The notes under the pieces are model-generated. The model did no database searches. It was not told the DNA's origin and was given only the letters and a program-made list of their open reading frames with translations. DNA of 64,000 nt from Flavobacterium psychraerolatum (GTDB lineage Bacteria; Bacteroidota; Bacteroidia; Flavobacteriales; Flavobacteriaceae): positions 1 to 64,000 of the forward strand of contig NZ_JAOQMX010000009.1 of the NCBI RefSeq assembly GCF_025960985.1. The letters are read 5' to 3'. Below are positions 52,792 to 61,329 of this stretch, one piece after another (position 1 is the stretch's first letter; every line of letters begins with the position of its first letter). The translations under genes and the position numbers were made by a program.

Positions 52792-53484
52792 ATGAAAAAT
52801 ATAAAACATATAGTACTTGCAGGTATTTTGGTATGTTCTTGTTCAGGTGATGGAGCAGACTCTGGTGGACAAACAGAAAATAAGGCTCCATCTAAAGTGT
52901 CATCGTTAACATACCCGACGAATAATTTATTATGCATCTCAAATACATTAGATTTTCAATGGGAAGCTTCATCAGACCCTGATGGAGATACTGTTTCTTA
53001 TGTATTGGAAGTTTCAAAAAACAATCAATTTTCAACTATAGATCAATCATTTTCTGTTTCGGGAACTACTAAAACGGTAACATTAGAAAAAGGTGTTGCC
53101 TACTATTGGAGAGTTAAAGCAAAAGATAGTAAGAATTTAAGTAGCGATTTTTCTCCTGTTTATAAATTTTATACTGAAGGTATTGGAGCTATAAATCATT
53201 TGCCTTTTTCTCCAGATTTAATCTTTCCGGTATTAAATTTAGTGACTTCTAGCAGTACTGTCAATTTGAGATGGAATGCTAGCGATGTAGATAATGATGC
53301 ATTAAAGTATGATGTTTATTTAGGAACATCAAATCCTCCACTAACTAAAGTTGGCGAAAACCAAAGCATAAATAATTTAATTATGAATTTGAATGCTGCA
53401 ACAAATTATTATTGGCAAGTAGTTGTGAAAGATGGAAAAGGTGGAGTGACTATTGGACAAGTTTGGAATTTTAAGACGAATTGA
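52792..53484 (+). CDS. Surface lipoprotein with two fibronectin type III-like domains
   Basis: A 230-residue lipoprotein with signal peptide and lipobox (VCSC). Two repeats of about 95 residues have the form LDFQWEASSDPDGDTVSYVLEVSK...YYWRVKAKDSK and VNLRWNASDVDNDALKYDVYLG...YYWQVVVKDGK, a fibronectin type III-like fold. Such proteins next to SusC/SusD are usually surface glycan-binding or spacer proteins. It begins 4 bp after the GH42-type stop. The last 27 bp before its end recur at 56158-56184 in the sulfatase remnant. Confidence 0.8.
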   Translation: MKNIKHIVLAGILVCSCSGDGADSGGQTENKAPSKVSSLTYPTNNLLCISNTLDFQWEASSDPDGDTVSYVLEVSKNNQFSTIDQSFSVSGTTKTVTLEKGVAYYWRVKAKDSKNLSSDFSPVYKFYTEGIGAINHLPFSPDLIFPVLNLVTSSSTVNLRWNASDVDNDALKYDVYLGTSNPPLTKVGENQSINNLIMNLNAATNYYWQVVVKDGKGGVTIGQVWNFKTN

Positions 53485-53788
53485 AATTAGAATTTTTATA
53501 TAGGACCTCGAAAATTACCTTACAAAAACCAGTACGATTATCAGATAATTAAAAAAAATATAGTTTCATTAAGGGGGGTAATATTATTGGGTTACTTTTC
53601 TTGTATGGTTTAAAACAAGCATAAGAAAGTCAGTGGCCTTTAACTAGATGAACTAGGTAAATTAAACCATTGTTAATACCTAAAAATAAGTATGAAAATA
53701 CTTTCACAACTAGATAAAACTCTAAAATGAGAGATTGTGAAGTATACAATAAAGAAAAAGAATCCATCATTAATTAAATCAAAAAATC
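53485..53788. other. Leader region of the beta-helix gene
   Basis: A 304-bp gap without a gene. TACTTTCACAA and TTGTGAAGTA (about 53697-53744) form a stem with an inner CTCT/AGAG pair, which could be a leader hairpin or terminator. No promoter match was good enough to list. Confidence 0.4.
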
Positions 53789-55630
53789 ATGAAATTAACT
53801 ACTATAAATCAACTATTGTCATTTTTGGCAATAGCACTACTGTTTTCAACATCCGAAACATTTGCGCAGAATGAAAGTGATTTTTATATCCCATTTACCG
53901 GTGGTATTACAAAAAATCTAAAAACTGATTTTGGAGTTGATAATCTATTTTCTACGGATGATTCCCAAGCATTACGTGATGCTATTGATGCTGTTGCCGC
54001 TGTGGGTGGTGGAAACATCTACATTCCCGAAGGGAATTATACCTTTCAAGGTATTGGTAACCTGAAATCTAATATAAATATTATTATTGATGCTGGAGTG
54101 GTGATTAGACCATTGGGCGGTCCAACAAAATTTTCGATGTTTCTAATTGGAAATGACGAACCACTTGTTGAAAACTGGAGCATAACAGGTGTTGGAGGAA
54201 GGTTTACGATTGACTTAACGCAGACTGAAAATCCCGAAGTTTTTGTTTTTACAGTAAACAATGTTAAAAATTTCAAATTATCTGATTTCAACATATTAGA
54301 TAAAAAAACAGAATATTCAAATATAGCAATTGGACCAGCTAAATATAAAGGAACTTGGTGTTTTCCTGAAAACGGTGTTGTAGAAAATTGTGATGCAAAT
54401 GATTGTGATTATGGTTATGGTTTAATGCAAATGCAAGCTGGGAAACATATTTATTTCAATAATATTTCAAGCACAGGAGGAATTCCCTTAAGACTAGAAT
54501 CAGGTTGGAATGCTATACAAGGGACAATTGCTAGAATTGATGATATATACGCTAGGAATGTTCGTTGCTATAATGGACAAAGTGCTGTATTTTTAAGTCC
54601 ACATACTATGAAGCAAGGAGTTGTTGATATACGAAATATTACCACTGTCGCTTGCGAATGGGCTGTTAAAACTGAAAATGGCTACGCTACATCAGCCCAG
54701 GCTACTAAAGGTCATACTCCTGGAAGTTTCGATGAAAATTCTGTTATTGCCAATATCAATGCCACTTATGGTGATAATGCAACAGTAAGATCGCAGGTTC
54801 TAAGATATATCCCTTGCGAACTTAGGAGCCTTATTGGGCCATACCGAAGTATAGATAGAACTTATCCTGCACCTTCGGTTGCACCTATTGGGGATTTGGC
54901 TCCTTTGGCAAGTAAAGGTACTTACCAGGTCAAAATCTGGGATGTTAGACATTCGGGTTACATGGATTTTGTTCCTACAATCGTGAATGAAAGCGGTGAT
55001 GATTATGAAGATTGTACCACATCAGTTTGGAATCCTAATCCAGGAACCATTTCAGATAGATTCAATTTACTATCGCTAGTTGCTCCTCCTACTGTTAACA
55101 AAGATGATAATGTCAACTTATCAATAAATTATCAGGCTGATAAAAATGCAGATATATATTTTCAATTATTAAACAATAGTACAGGCAAAGTTGAGTCATC
55201 TACCAAAGCAACGGTTGAAGCTGGAAAAGGTACAAAAACGGCAACGGTACTAGTACCGTCTTCTCTTGATGATGGTGAATATGTTTGGAAAGTTTACGTT
55301 ACTAAAATAGATGGAACAGTAGAAGATGATCAAGAATTTACGAGTGTAATTGTTGGAGAAAAACTAGGTGTAGATATGGTGAATATTGGAAACGCATTGT
55401 TAAATGATTTTGTTGTTTATCCAAATCCAACTTCAGAAATTATTAACATCAAAATAAATGACATTACAAATACATCTGAAATTATTGAAATATTTAATAT
55501 TCTAGGCGATCGTCTTTATGAAAAATCAATAGCATCTAGGTCTCTATGTCAGATTAATGTTTCGGGCTTTCCTGCAGGGCTTTATTTTATTAAAATTGGA
55601 ACTAGCTTAAAATCTATAGTTATTAATTAA
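53789..55630 (+). CDS. Secreted right-handed beta-helix enzyme with T9SS sorting domain, possibly GH82-like
   Basis: A 613-residue exported protein. Signal peptide (ETFAQ), then a pectin-lyase-like start (KTDFGVDNLFSTDDSQALRD, IDAVAAVGGGNIYIPEG), a helix of strand repeats to about 400, a sandwich domain (about 430-530), and a T9SS type A signal (VVYPNPTSEIINIKIN). Around residue 237 the block GGIPLRLESGWNAI, followed by VFLSPHTMKQGVVDIRN, recalls the active-site region of iota-carrageenases (GH82), but the second acid expected after the first Glu is replaced here. Other beta-helix hydrolases or lyases remain possible. It is likely an endo-acting enzyme of PUL B. Confidence 0.6.
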   Translation: MKLTTINQLLSFLAIALLFSTSETFAQNESDFYIPFTGGITKNLKTDFGVDNLFSTDDSQALRDAIDAVAAVGGGNIYIPEGNYTFQGIGNLKSNINIIIDAGVVIRPLGGPTKFSMFLIGNDEPLVENWSITGVGGRFTIDLTQTENPEVFVFTVNNVKNFKLSDFNILDKKTEYSNIAIGPAKYKGTWCFPENGVVENCDANDCDYGYGLMQMQAGKHIYFNNISSTGGIPLRLESGWNAIQGTIARIDDIYARNVRCYNGQSAVFLSPHTMKQGVVDIRNITTVACEWAVKTENGYATSAQATKGHTPGSFDENSVIANINATYGDNATVRSQVLRYIPCELRSLIGPYRSIDRTYPAPSVAPIGDLAPLASKGTYQVKIWDVRHSGYMDFVPTIVNESGDDYEDCTTSVWNPNPGTISDRFNLLSLVAPPTVNKDDNVNLSINYQADKNADIYFQLLNNSTGKVESSTKATVEAGKGTKTATVLVPSSLDDGEYVWKVYVTKIDGTVEDDQEFTSVIVGEKLGVDMVNIGNALLNDFVVYPNPTSEIINIKINDITNTSEIIEIFNILGDRLYEKSIASRSLCQINVSGFPAGLYFIKIGTSLKSIVIN

Positions 55631-55948
55631 TCATCTTTATTTGTGATGAAATTCAATTATTAAGATGAATTAAGAATTAAATAAAAGTAGAATGAGACAA
55701 ACTAAAATATTGTAACAATACATAGACTATCATATACGGATTAAAGTGTGACGAAGCACTTTGATTCACACTTGATAAACTAACTAATGATCACTAATTT
55801 AATCCAAATTCATTTTTTTGTCTGTGATGAACAATATTTAATGGAGTTTAGAAGTAAAATAAGGAATTAAATTTGAGAATACTACCTATTTACAAAGGAT
55901 TGTAAACAAAATTTAGAATTAATTTATTAAATATATAAAAATATAAAA
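55631..55948. other. Gap before the sulfatase remnant
   Basis: A 318-bp A+T-rich stretch without a gene. AAGTGTG and CACACTT (about 55744-55773) form a short stem. It may have held the promoter of the lost sulfatase. Confidence 0.4.
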
Positions 55949-56195
55949 ATGAGATATAGAACGATAAAAGGAAGTGATTTTTTAATGCTTTGCCTTTTTA
56001 TTATTGGGAGTGCAAATTTATATACCGATCAAAAACAGTCGAATATCCTGTTTATTATGATTGATGATTTGCGTCCCGAATTAGGTTGTTACGCTTTGCC
56101 GCAGATCAAAACTCCCAATTTAGATCAACTTGCCACTCGAAGTACTTTGTTTAATAATGACTATTGGACAAGTTTGGAATTTTAGTACGAACTAG
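55949..56195 (+). pseudogene. Sulfatase N-terminal remnant fused to the tail of a lost lipoprotein gene
   Basis: The frame from 55949 gives 78 codons: signal-like start, then a sulfatase opening (NILFIMIDDLRPELGCYALPQ, TPNLDQLATRSTLFNN) with metal-binding aspartates in IDD. It stops before the CxPSR site. From 56158 the DNA is 27 bp identical to 53447-53473, the 3-prime end of the FN3-type lipoprotein. In another frame, 56160-56195 reads TIGQVWNFSTN and stop, a lipoprotein tail. A deletion thus joined a sulfatase start to a paralogous lipoprotein end. The protein cannot be an active sulfatase. Confidence 0.85.
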
Positions 56196-56229
56196 TTTTA
56201 TTAACAGAACAAATAAACATCAAGAATTA

Positions 56230-58272
56230 ATGAAAAAACATATTCTATTACTAATCTTATCAGTGGGTATAGGATTACACGCTCAAGCTCCTTTTTTACA
56301 ACATAGAAATCTAATCAAAATTGAAAATTGGAAATTTTTGAAGGGGGTTACTAATGATGCAGAAAATCCCATTTTCGATGATGCTCAATGGCAAAATGTG
56401 AAAGTTCCGCATACCTATTCTATGGATGCCATCAATGATATTGGCTATTACAAAGGTGAAGCTTGGTACAGAACTACATTTGAGGCAGCTGCGTCTATGA
56501 ACGAGCAACGTACCTACATCCGTTTTGAAGGCGTTGGTCAAGAAGCAACTGTTTATTTAAACGGAAAAAAAATTGGCACACATATAGGAGGCTATTCTGC
56601 TTTTTGTTACGAAATTACAAACTTGATTAAAAGTAAAGGTCAAAATGTTTTGGCAGTAAACGTGACCAATGCACCCAATTTTAAAAGAATTCCTATCGAT
56701 GATGCTTTATTCAACCATTATGGTGGAATCTATAGACCTGTACAGTTATTTTCTACTCCAAAAAGTGCAATAACTCCAACTTATTTTGCTAGTTCTGGGG
56801 TTTTTGTAGAAGCTACAAAAGTAACTCCTGACAAAGCACAAATGGAGGTACGAACACATTTAAGTACTATTGATAATCAGTCCAATAGTATTCTAAAATA
56901 CAGCTTGAAAAATGCCGAAAATAAGGTTGTATTCGAAAAAATAAAATCTTTAAACACAATAAGCAAAGATACAATCATCGTTAGTCAGTTCGAAATTGCG
57001 AAACCGATTCTTTGGAATGGTCGTATCAATCCACATCAATATACCTTAGATGTTCAATTGATTACAGACGGTTCAGTTGACAAAGTCAGTCAGAAATTCG
57101 GAATAAAAACTTTTGCTATAGACGGTGATAAAGGATTTATTTTAAATAATAAAGAGTACCGTTTAAATGGGGTTAGTAAACATCAAGAATGGGAACAAGT
57201 GGGTCCAGCAGTAAGCGACGAAAATCTGGTTGCCGATATGGAATTAATTGATGAAATTGGTGCTACATCTTTGCGATTGTCGCATTATCAGCATTCGGAT
57301 AAAACCTATGAATTAGCAGATGAAAAAGGGGTACTTGTTTGGTCAGAAATTCCATTTGTACATGATTGGAGTAGTCGAGAAGGTGGAAATGCCAACCAAC
57401 AATTAAAAGAATTAATACTGCAAAACTATAACCACCCCAGCATTTTTGTTTGGGGATTATGGAATGAGGTTAGGTCTTGGAATGGAGATAAAGCTCCGGC
57501 TGTAGTCTTGACCAAAGAATTAAACCAACTGGCACACAAACTAGACAAAACAAGAATGACCACTTCGGCTAGTGATAGAGACATGGTGGATGATATGGGT
57601 GGAATTACAGACCTCCAAGCGTGGAACAAGTATTTTGGTTGGTATGGTAATTCTATCGAAGAAATGGCTACTTGGTTGGATAAATCACATCGAGAACATC
57701 CCGAAATTAAAATTGGTTTAAGTGAATATGGAGCGGGAGGGAACATAAACCATCAAGACATAACAAAATTAGATAAACCCAAAGGGAATTATTTTCCTGA
57801 AATGGAGCAATCGAGATACCATGAAATTACTTGGAAAATCCTAAAAGACCGTCCTTTTGTTTGGGGGACTTTCGTTTGGAATATGTTTGATTTCTCAGTA
57901 GCAGGTTGGAATAGAGGAGGAATTAAAAATTTAAACCACAAAGGGCTGGTTACATTTGATCGAAAAACAAAAAAAGATGCTTTTTATTTTTACAAAGCCA
58001 ATTGGAGTAAAGCGCCAGTACTTTATATTGCGGAACGACGAAATAATGTAAGAACCACTGCAATGACCAGCATAAAAGTATATACAAATCTAATAAAGGT
58101 CACTTTATATGTTAATAACAAAAAGATAAAAACACAAAAACTAGAATCAGACATAAATGTGATAACATTTGATGCTATTACACTTAATAAAGGGAAAAAC
58201 GAGATAAAAATAATTTCTGCAGATAAATCTTCAAAATTGGAAGATGAGGTCAAATGGGAACTTAAAAATTAA
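56230..58272 (+). CDS. Secreted GH2 glycoside hydrolase (beta-galactosidase-like)
   Basis: A 680-residue exported enzyme with signal peptide (GLHAQ), a sugar-binding jelly-roll domain (YRTTFEAAA, IRFEGVGQEATVYLNGKKIG), an immunoglobulin-like domain, and a TIM barrel. FVWGLWNEVRSW holds the acid/base candidate Glu413, and IGLSEYGAGG the nucleophile candidate Glu499. A C-terminal sandwich ends it. GH2 includes beta-galactosidases, glucuronidases and others; without further evidence the sugar is unclear, although galactose suits the PUL. The start at 56230 (MKKHILLL) gives a normal signal peptide. Its stop lies 4 bp before the next gene start. Confidence 0.88.
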   Translation: MKKHILLLILSVGIGLHAQAPFLQHRNLIKIENWKFLKGVTNDAENPIFDDAQWQNVKVPHTYSMDAINDIGYYKGEAWYRTTFEAAASMNEQRTYIRFEGVGQEATVYLNGKKIGTHIGGYSAFCYEITNLIKSKGQNVLAVNVTNAPNFKRIPIDDALFNHYGGIYRPVQLFSTPKSAITPTYFASSGVFVEATKVTPDKAQMEVRTHLSTIDNQSNSILKYSLKNAENKVVFEKIKSLNTISKDTIIVSQFEIAKPILWNGRINPHQYTLDVQLITDGSVDKVSQKFGIKTFAIDGDKGFILNNKEYRLNGVSKHQEWEQVGPAVSDENLVADMELIDEIGATSLRLSHYQHSDKTYELADEKGVLVWSEIPFVHDWSSREGGNANQQLKELILQNYNHPSIFVWGLWNEVRSWNGDKAPAVVLTKELNQLAHKLDKTRMTTSASDRDMVDDMGGITDLQAWNKYFGWYGNSIEEMATWLDKSHREHPEIKIGLSEYGAGGNINHQDITKLDKPKGNYFPEMEQSRYHEITWKILKDRPFVWGTFVWNMFDFSVAGWNRGGIKNLNHKGLVTFDRKTKKDAFYFYKANWSKAPVLYIAERRNNVRTTAMTSIKVYTNLIKVTLYVNNKKIKTQKLESDINVITFDAITLNKGKNEIKIISADKSSKLEDEVKWELKN

Positions 58273-58276
58273 AAGA

Positions 58277-59446
58277 ATGAAAAAGCTAGTGTATCTTTTG
58301 CTTTTATTGCTACTACCAATTGTAATAAAAGCACAAGTTTCGAAAACAAAGTCCAGTTCAAAAGAGGTGAAAGCCATAACTCAAAAAGTAGCCGACTGGC
58401 AAATTGAAACTTTTGCAGAAATGGGTAAATACCGTGCATTACCCTCAAAAAACAGAGAAAAGTGGCATAATAGGGACGTTTATCCGGATTTAGAATGGCA
58501 TTGTGCGGCATTGTATGCTGGTATGTTTCAGTTTAGCACCATAACAGATAATCCAAAATACATCAATTGGTTAAAGAGCAAGGGAGATAAAAACGACTGG
58601 AAATTATTCCGAAGAATGTACCATGCCGATGACCAAGCTGTGGGGCAATTTTACACCAATCTTTATGAAGTGTATAAGGATGAAAAAATGATTCAACCGA
58701 CGCAAATGCGTTTTGATTCTATTCTGCAAACTGATAAAAGTACCAAAAGCCTTTGGTTTTGGAGTGACGCTCTTTTTATGGCGCCACCAGTTTGGGCTAG
58801 GCTTTCAAAAGTGACTAAGGATGCTAAATATTTAGAATTTATGGACAAACAGTATCGCATGTCCTATGATAAACTTTGGGATAAAAAAGAACACCTTTTT
58901 TTCAGGGATAAAAACTATTTTGATGCTAAAGAAAAGAACGGACAAAAAACGTTTTGGTCGAGAGGTAACGGATGGGTTTTTGGAGGCTTGGCGCTAATGA
59001 TTCCCGATTTGCCTAAGGATTGGAAAAATAGAGCATTCTATATTTCTATTTTTAAAGAAATGGCTGCGACTTTAAAAAAGGAACAACGGAAAGACGGTAC
59101 TTGGTCAGCAAGTATTTTGGCAGATGAAAAAGACTATCCGAATAAGGAAACAAGCGGTACAGCATTTTTTACTTTTGGTTTGGCATGGGGAATCAACAAC
59201 GGATTTCTAGACAAAGAAACCTACGAGCCTGCTATGTTGAGGTCTTGGAACGCACTAGTAGATTGTGTCAATAAAGATGGGATGTTAGGTTATGTGCAAC
59301 CTGTAGGAGCTGCGCCAGGAGAGAGTTTTAAAGACTATACAGAACTGTATGGTACTGGAGCGTTCTTGGCTGCGGGAACGGAAGTTTATAAATTTTATCA
59401 GAAAAAAGAAGTTTCAGAACATATGGATAAATTAAAAAGTAACTAA
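58277..59446 (+). CDS. GH105 unsaturated uronyl hydrolase
   Basis: A 389-residue exported (alpha/alpha)6-barrel enzyme: signal peptide (VIKAQ), HADDQAVGQFYTNLYE (about 116-131), LWFWSDALFMAPPVWARLS, FWSRGNGWVFGGL and ETSGTAFFTFGLAWGIN. These are GH105 marks. GH105 enzymes hydrate the unsaturated uronic acid left at the non-reducing end by polysaccharide lyases. Its presence means that some part of the substrate is cut by a lyase and has uronic acid. The start at 58277 (MKKLVYLL) lies 4 bp after the GH2 stop and the stop 4 bp before the heparinase-like gene, a tight operon. Confidence 0.9.
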   Translation: MKKLVYLLLLLLLPIVIKAQVSKTKSSSKEVKAITQKVADWQIETFAEMGKYRALPSKNREKWHNRDVYPDLEWHCAALYAGMFQFSTITDNPKYINWLKSKGDKNDWKLFRRMYHADDQAVGQFYTNLYEVYKDEKMIQPTQMRFDSILQTDKSTKSLWFWSDALFMAPPVWARLSKVTKDAKYLEFMDKQYRMSYDKLWDKKEHLFFRDKNYFDAKEKNGQKTFWSRGNGWVFGGLALMIPDLPKDWKNRAFYISIFKEMAATLKKEQRKDGTWSASILADEKDYPNKETSGTAFFTFGLAWGINNGFLDKETYEPAMLRSWNALVDCVNKDGMLGYVQPVGAAPGESFKDYTELYGTGAFLAAGTEVYKFYQKKEVSEHMDKLKSN

Positions 59447-59450
59447 ATAA

Positions 59451-61322
59451 ATGAAAATAAAATCACTTGTATATATCGCAATAGTTGTTGTTACGTTCGC
59501 TAGACCCAATTTAGTATGTAGTCAACAAAAACTTCCTGTATTAGACAATCCAATGTCTGTTGACTATCTTCAAAATAAGATTAGAAAAGAACTTCCACGT
59601 TTAGTTTATACCAAGGAAACTGTTAAATTAGTAAGAGAAAAAATTAATTCAGATCCTGTTCTCAAAAACAGGTATGCTGCTATAAAATTAAATGCGGAAG
59701 CTATTTATAAAGAACCACTTTTAGAACGAGTTATTATCGGCAGACGCATGCTGGATGTATCTCGGGAGTTTCTTTATCGTATGAATATGTTGGGATTTGT
59801 ATATCTAATAGAAGAAGATGATAAATCGTTAAATCGTATAAATGAAGAATTGCAAGCGGTTTGCAACTTTAGCAATTGGAATCCATCACATTTTCTAGAT
59901 GTAGCAGAAATGGCTTTAGGAGTTGCCATTGCTGTTGATTGGACACAAGGGAACTTGCCAGAGGCTACCATTAGGTTAGCCAAACAATCTTTGCTCGAAA
60001 AAGCAATTCAAAAAACATGGAGAGCCAACGATAAAAAATGGGGAATTGCTTATGGTAATACCAATTGGAATCAAGTGTGTGCAGGTGGATTAATCGCTGC
60101 GTCTATCGCAATTGCTGATGAAAATCCAGAAATAGCTTCAAAAACAATTGCGAGAGCTTTGGATGGTTTGCCTAATGTTTTAGCTGCTTACGGACCTGAC
60201 GGAGCTTACCCAGAAGGCGCTACTTATTGGGATTTCGCAACGGCCTATTCTGTAACAACAAATAGTATGTTTGAAAGCGCTTTTGGAACTGATTTTGGCG
60301 CAAATGACATTTTAGGATTTAAAGAAAGTGCTACTTTTAGGTTGTTAAGCGAATGTCCATCTGGTTTGTATTACAATTTTTCAGATTGTGAAGACAAGCA
60401 AAATGCTAATGGTAATTCAGTTCTCGCTTGGTTTGCCATGAAATCTGGAAACGAAGCTTTTTTTAAGCGAAATAGTTTTTTGCAACCAACAGAAATGACG
60501 AACAAATTGTCACGATTTGATGGTGTTGGGATGCTATGGATTGCACAATATGAGAAACGTTTTTTCAAAGATATGCCAGTGGCTTGGAAAGGCAATGGAA
60601 ACAATCCGATAGTTATTTTTAAATCCGGTGCCGATGATGAACATCAATTTTATTTAGGTTGCAAAGGAGGAAGAGCAAGCATTAGCCATGGTAATATGGA
60701 CGCTGGTTCTTTTGTTTTTGAATTAAACGGAATACGTTGGTCAATAGATGGTGGTTTTCAAGATTACAACGAATTAGAAAAAGAAGGTTTTAATCTTTGG
60801 ACCAATGCGCAAGATGGTGATCGTTGGAAATTACTAACAAAAAATAACTTTGGACATAGTACTTTAACCGTCAATAATGAGTTGTTTTTAAACAATGCTT
60901 TTGCACCGTTAATTGCTTTTAAAGACGGGAAACAACCAGAAGCATCTTTCGATTTAACCGCTGTTTTTGGTGAAAACTTAAAAAAAGCAGAGCGGAAATT
61001 TGTAAAAGAAAGCAATACCTCTTTATTAATTGAAGATAAATTAAAATTTTCGGATACAACTAAAATGATTACTTGGCAAATGTTGACAACCGCTGATGTG
61101 CAGATTATCAAAGATGGTGCAATTCTTTCGCAAGGGGGTAAAAAATTAAAATTAGAAAATATTTCGCATCCAGAAGTAATTGTGTCCATAGTGTCCTTGG
61201 ATCCACCACCATTAGAATTAGACAAACATATTGCAGGGCTCAAACGGATAGAAATACGAATTCCGGCAACGGCTAGTAAATTAGACGAAACCACTATAAA
61301 AATTAGATTATCTCAATATTAG
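59451..61322 (+). CDS. Heparinase II/III-like polysaccharide lyase candidate
   Basis: A 623-residue exported protein. The N-terminal half is an alpha/alpha toroid (GNTNWNQVCAGGLIAASIAI, GPDGAYPEGATYWDFATAYS). The C-terminal half has the beta-sandwich signature of heparinase II/III-like proteins (GRASISHGNMDAGSFVFELN, then GIRWSIDGGFQDYN). Such proteins belong to several polysaccharide lyase families acting on uronate-containing glycans. Candidate catalytic residues are in the NWNQ and YPEGATYW motifs and in HGNMD. Neighbouring GH105 is the natural next enzyme for its products. The lyase family and substrate are not assigned. Confidence 0.8.
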   Translation: MKIKSLVYIAIVVVTFARPNLVCSQQKLPVLDNPMSVDYLQNKIRKELPRLVYTKETVKLVREKINSDPVLKNRYAAIKLNAEAIYKEPLLERVIIGRRMLDVSREFLYRMNMLGFVYLIEEDDKSLNRINEELQAVCNFSNWNPSHFLDVAEMALGVAIAVDWTQGNLPEATIRLAKQSLLEKAIQKTWRANDKKWGIAYGNTNWNQVCAGGLIAASIAIADENPEIASKTIARALDGLPNVLAAYGPDGAYPEGATYWDFATAYSVTTNSMFESAFGTDFGANDILGFKESATFRLLSECPSGLYYNFSDCEDKQNANGNSVLAWFAMKSGNEAFFKRNSFLQPTEMTNKLSRFDGVGMLWIAQYEKRFFKDMPVAWKGNGNNPIVIFKSGADDEHQFYLGCKGGRASISHGNMDAGSFVFELNGIRWSIDGGFQDYNELEKEGFNLWTNAQDGDRWKLLTKNNFGHSTLTVNNELFLNNAFAPLIAFKDGKQPEASFDLTAVFGENLKKAERKFVKESNTSLLIEDKLKFSDTTKMITWQMLTTADVQIIKDGAILSQGGKKLKLENISHPEVIVSIVSLDPPPLELDKHIAGLKRIEIRIPATASKLDETTIKIRLSQY

Positions 61323-61329
61323 ATTCACT

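Noticed and set aside
60764..61294. Open frame of 176 codons on the minus strand opposite the heparinase-like gene
   Set aside because: The overlapping plus-strand gene is well supported and sits in a tight operon; the antisense frame has no signal or domain.
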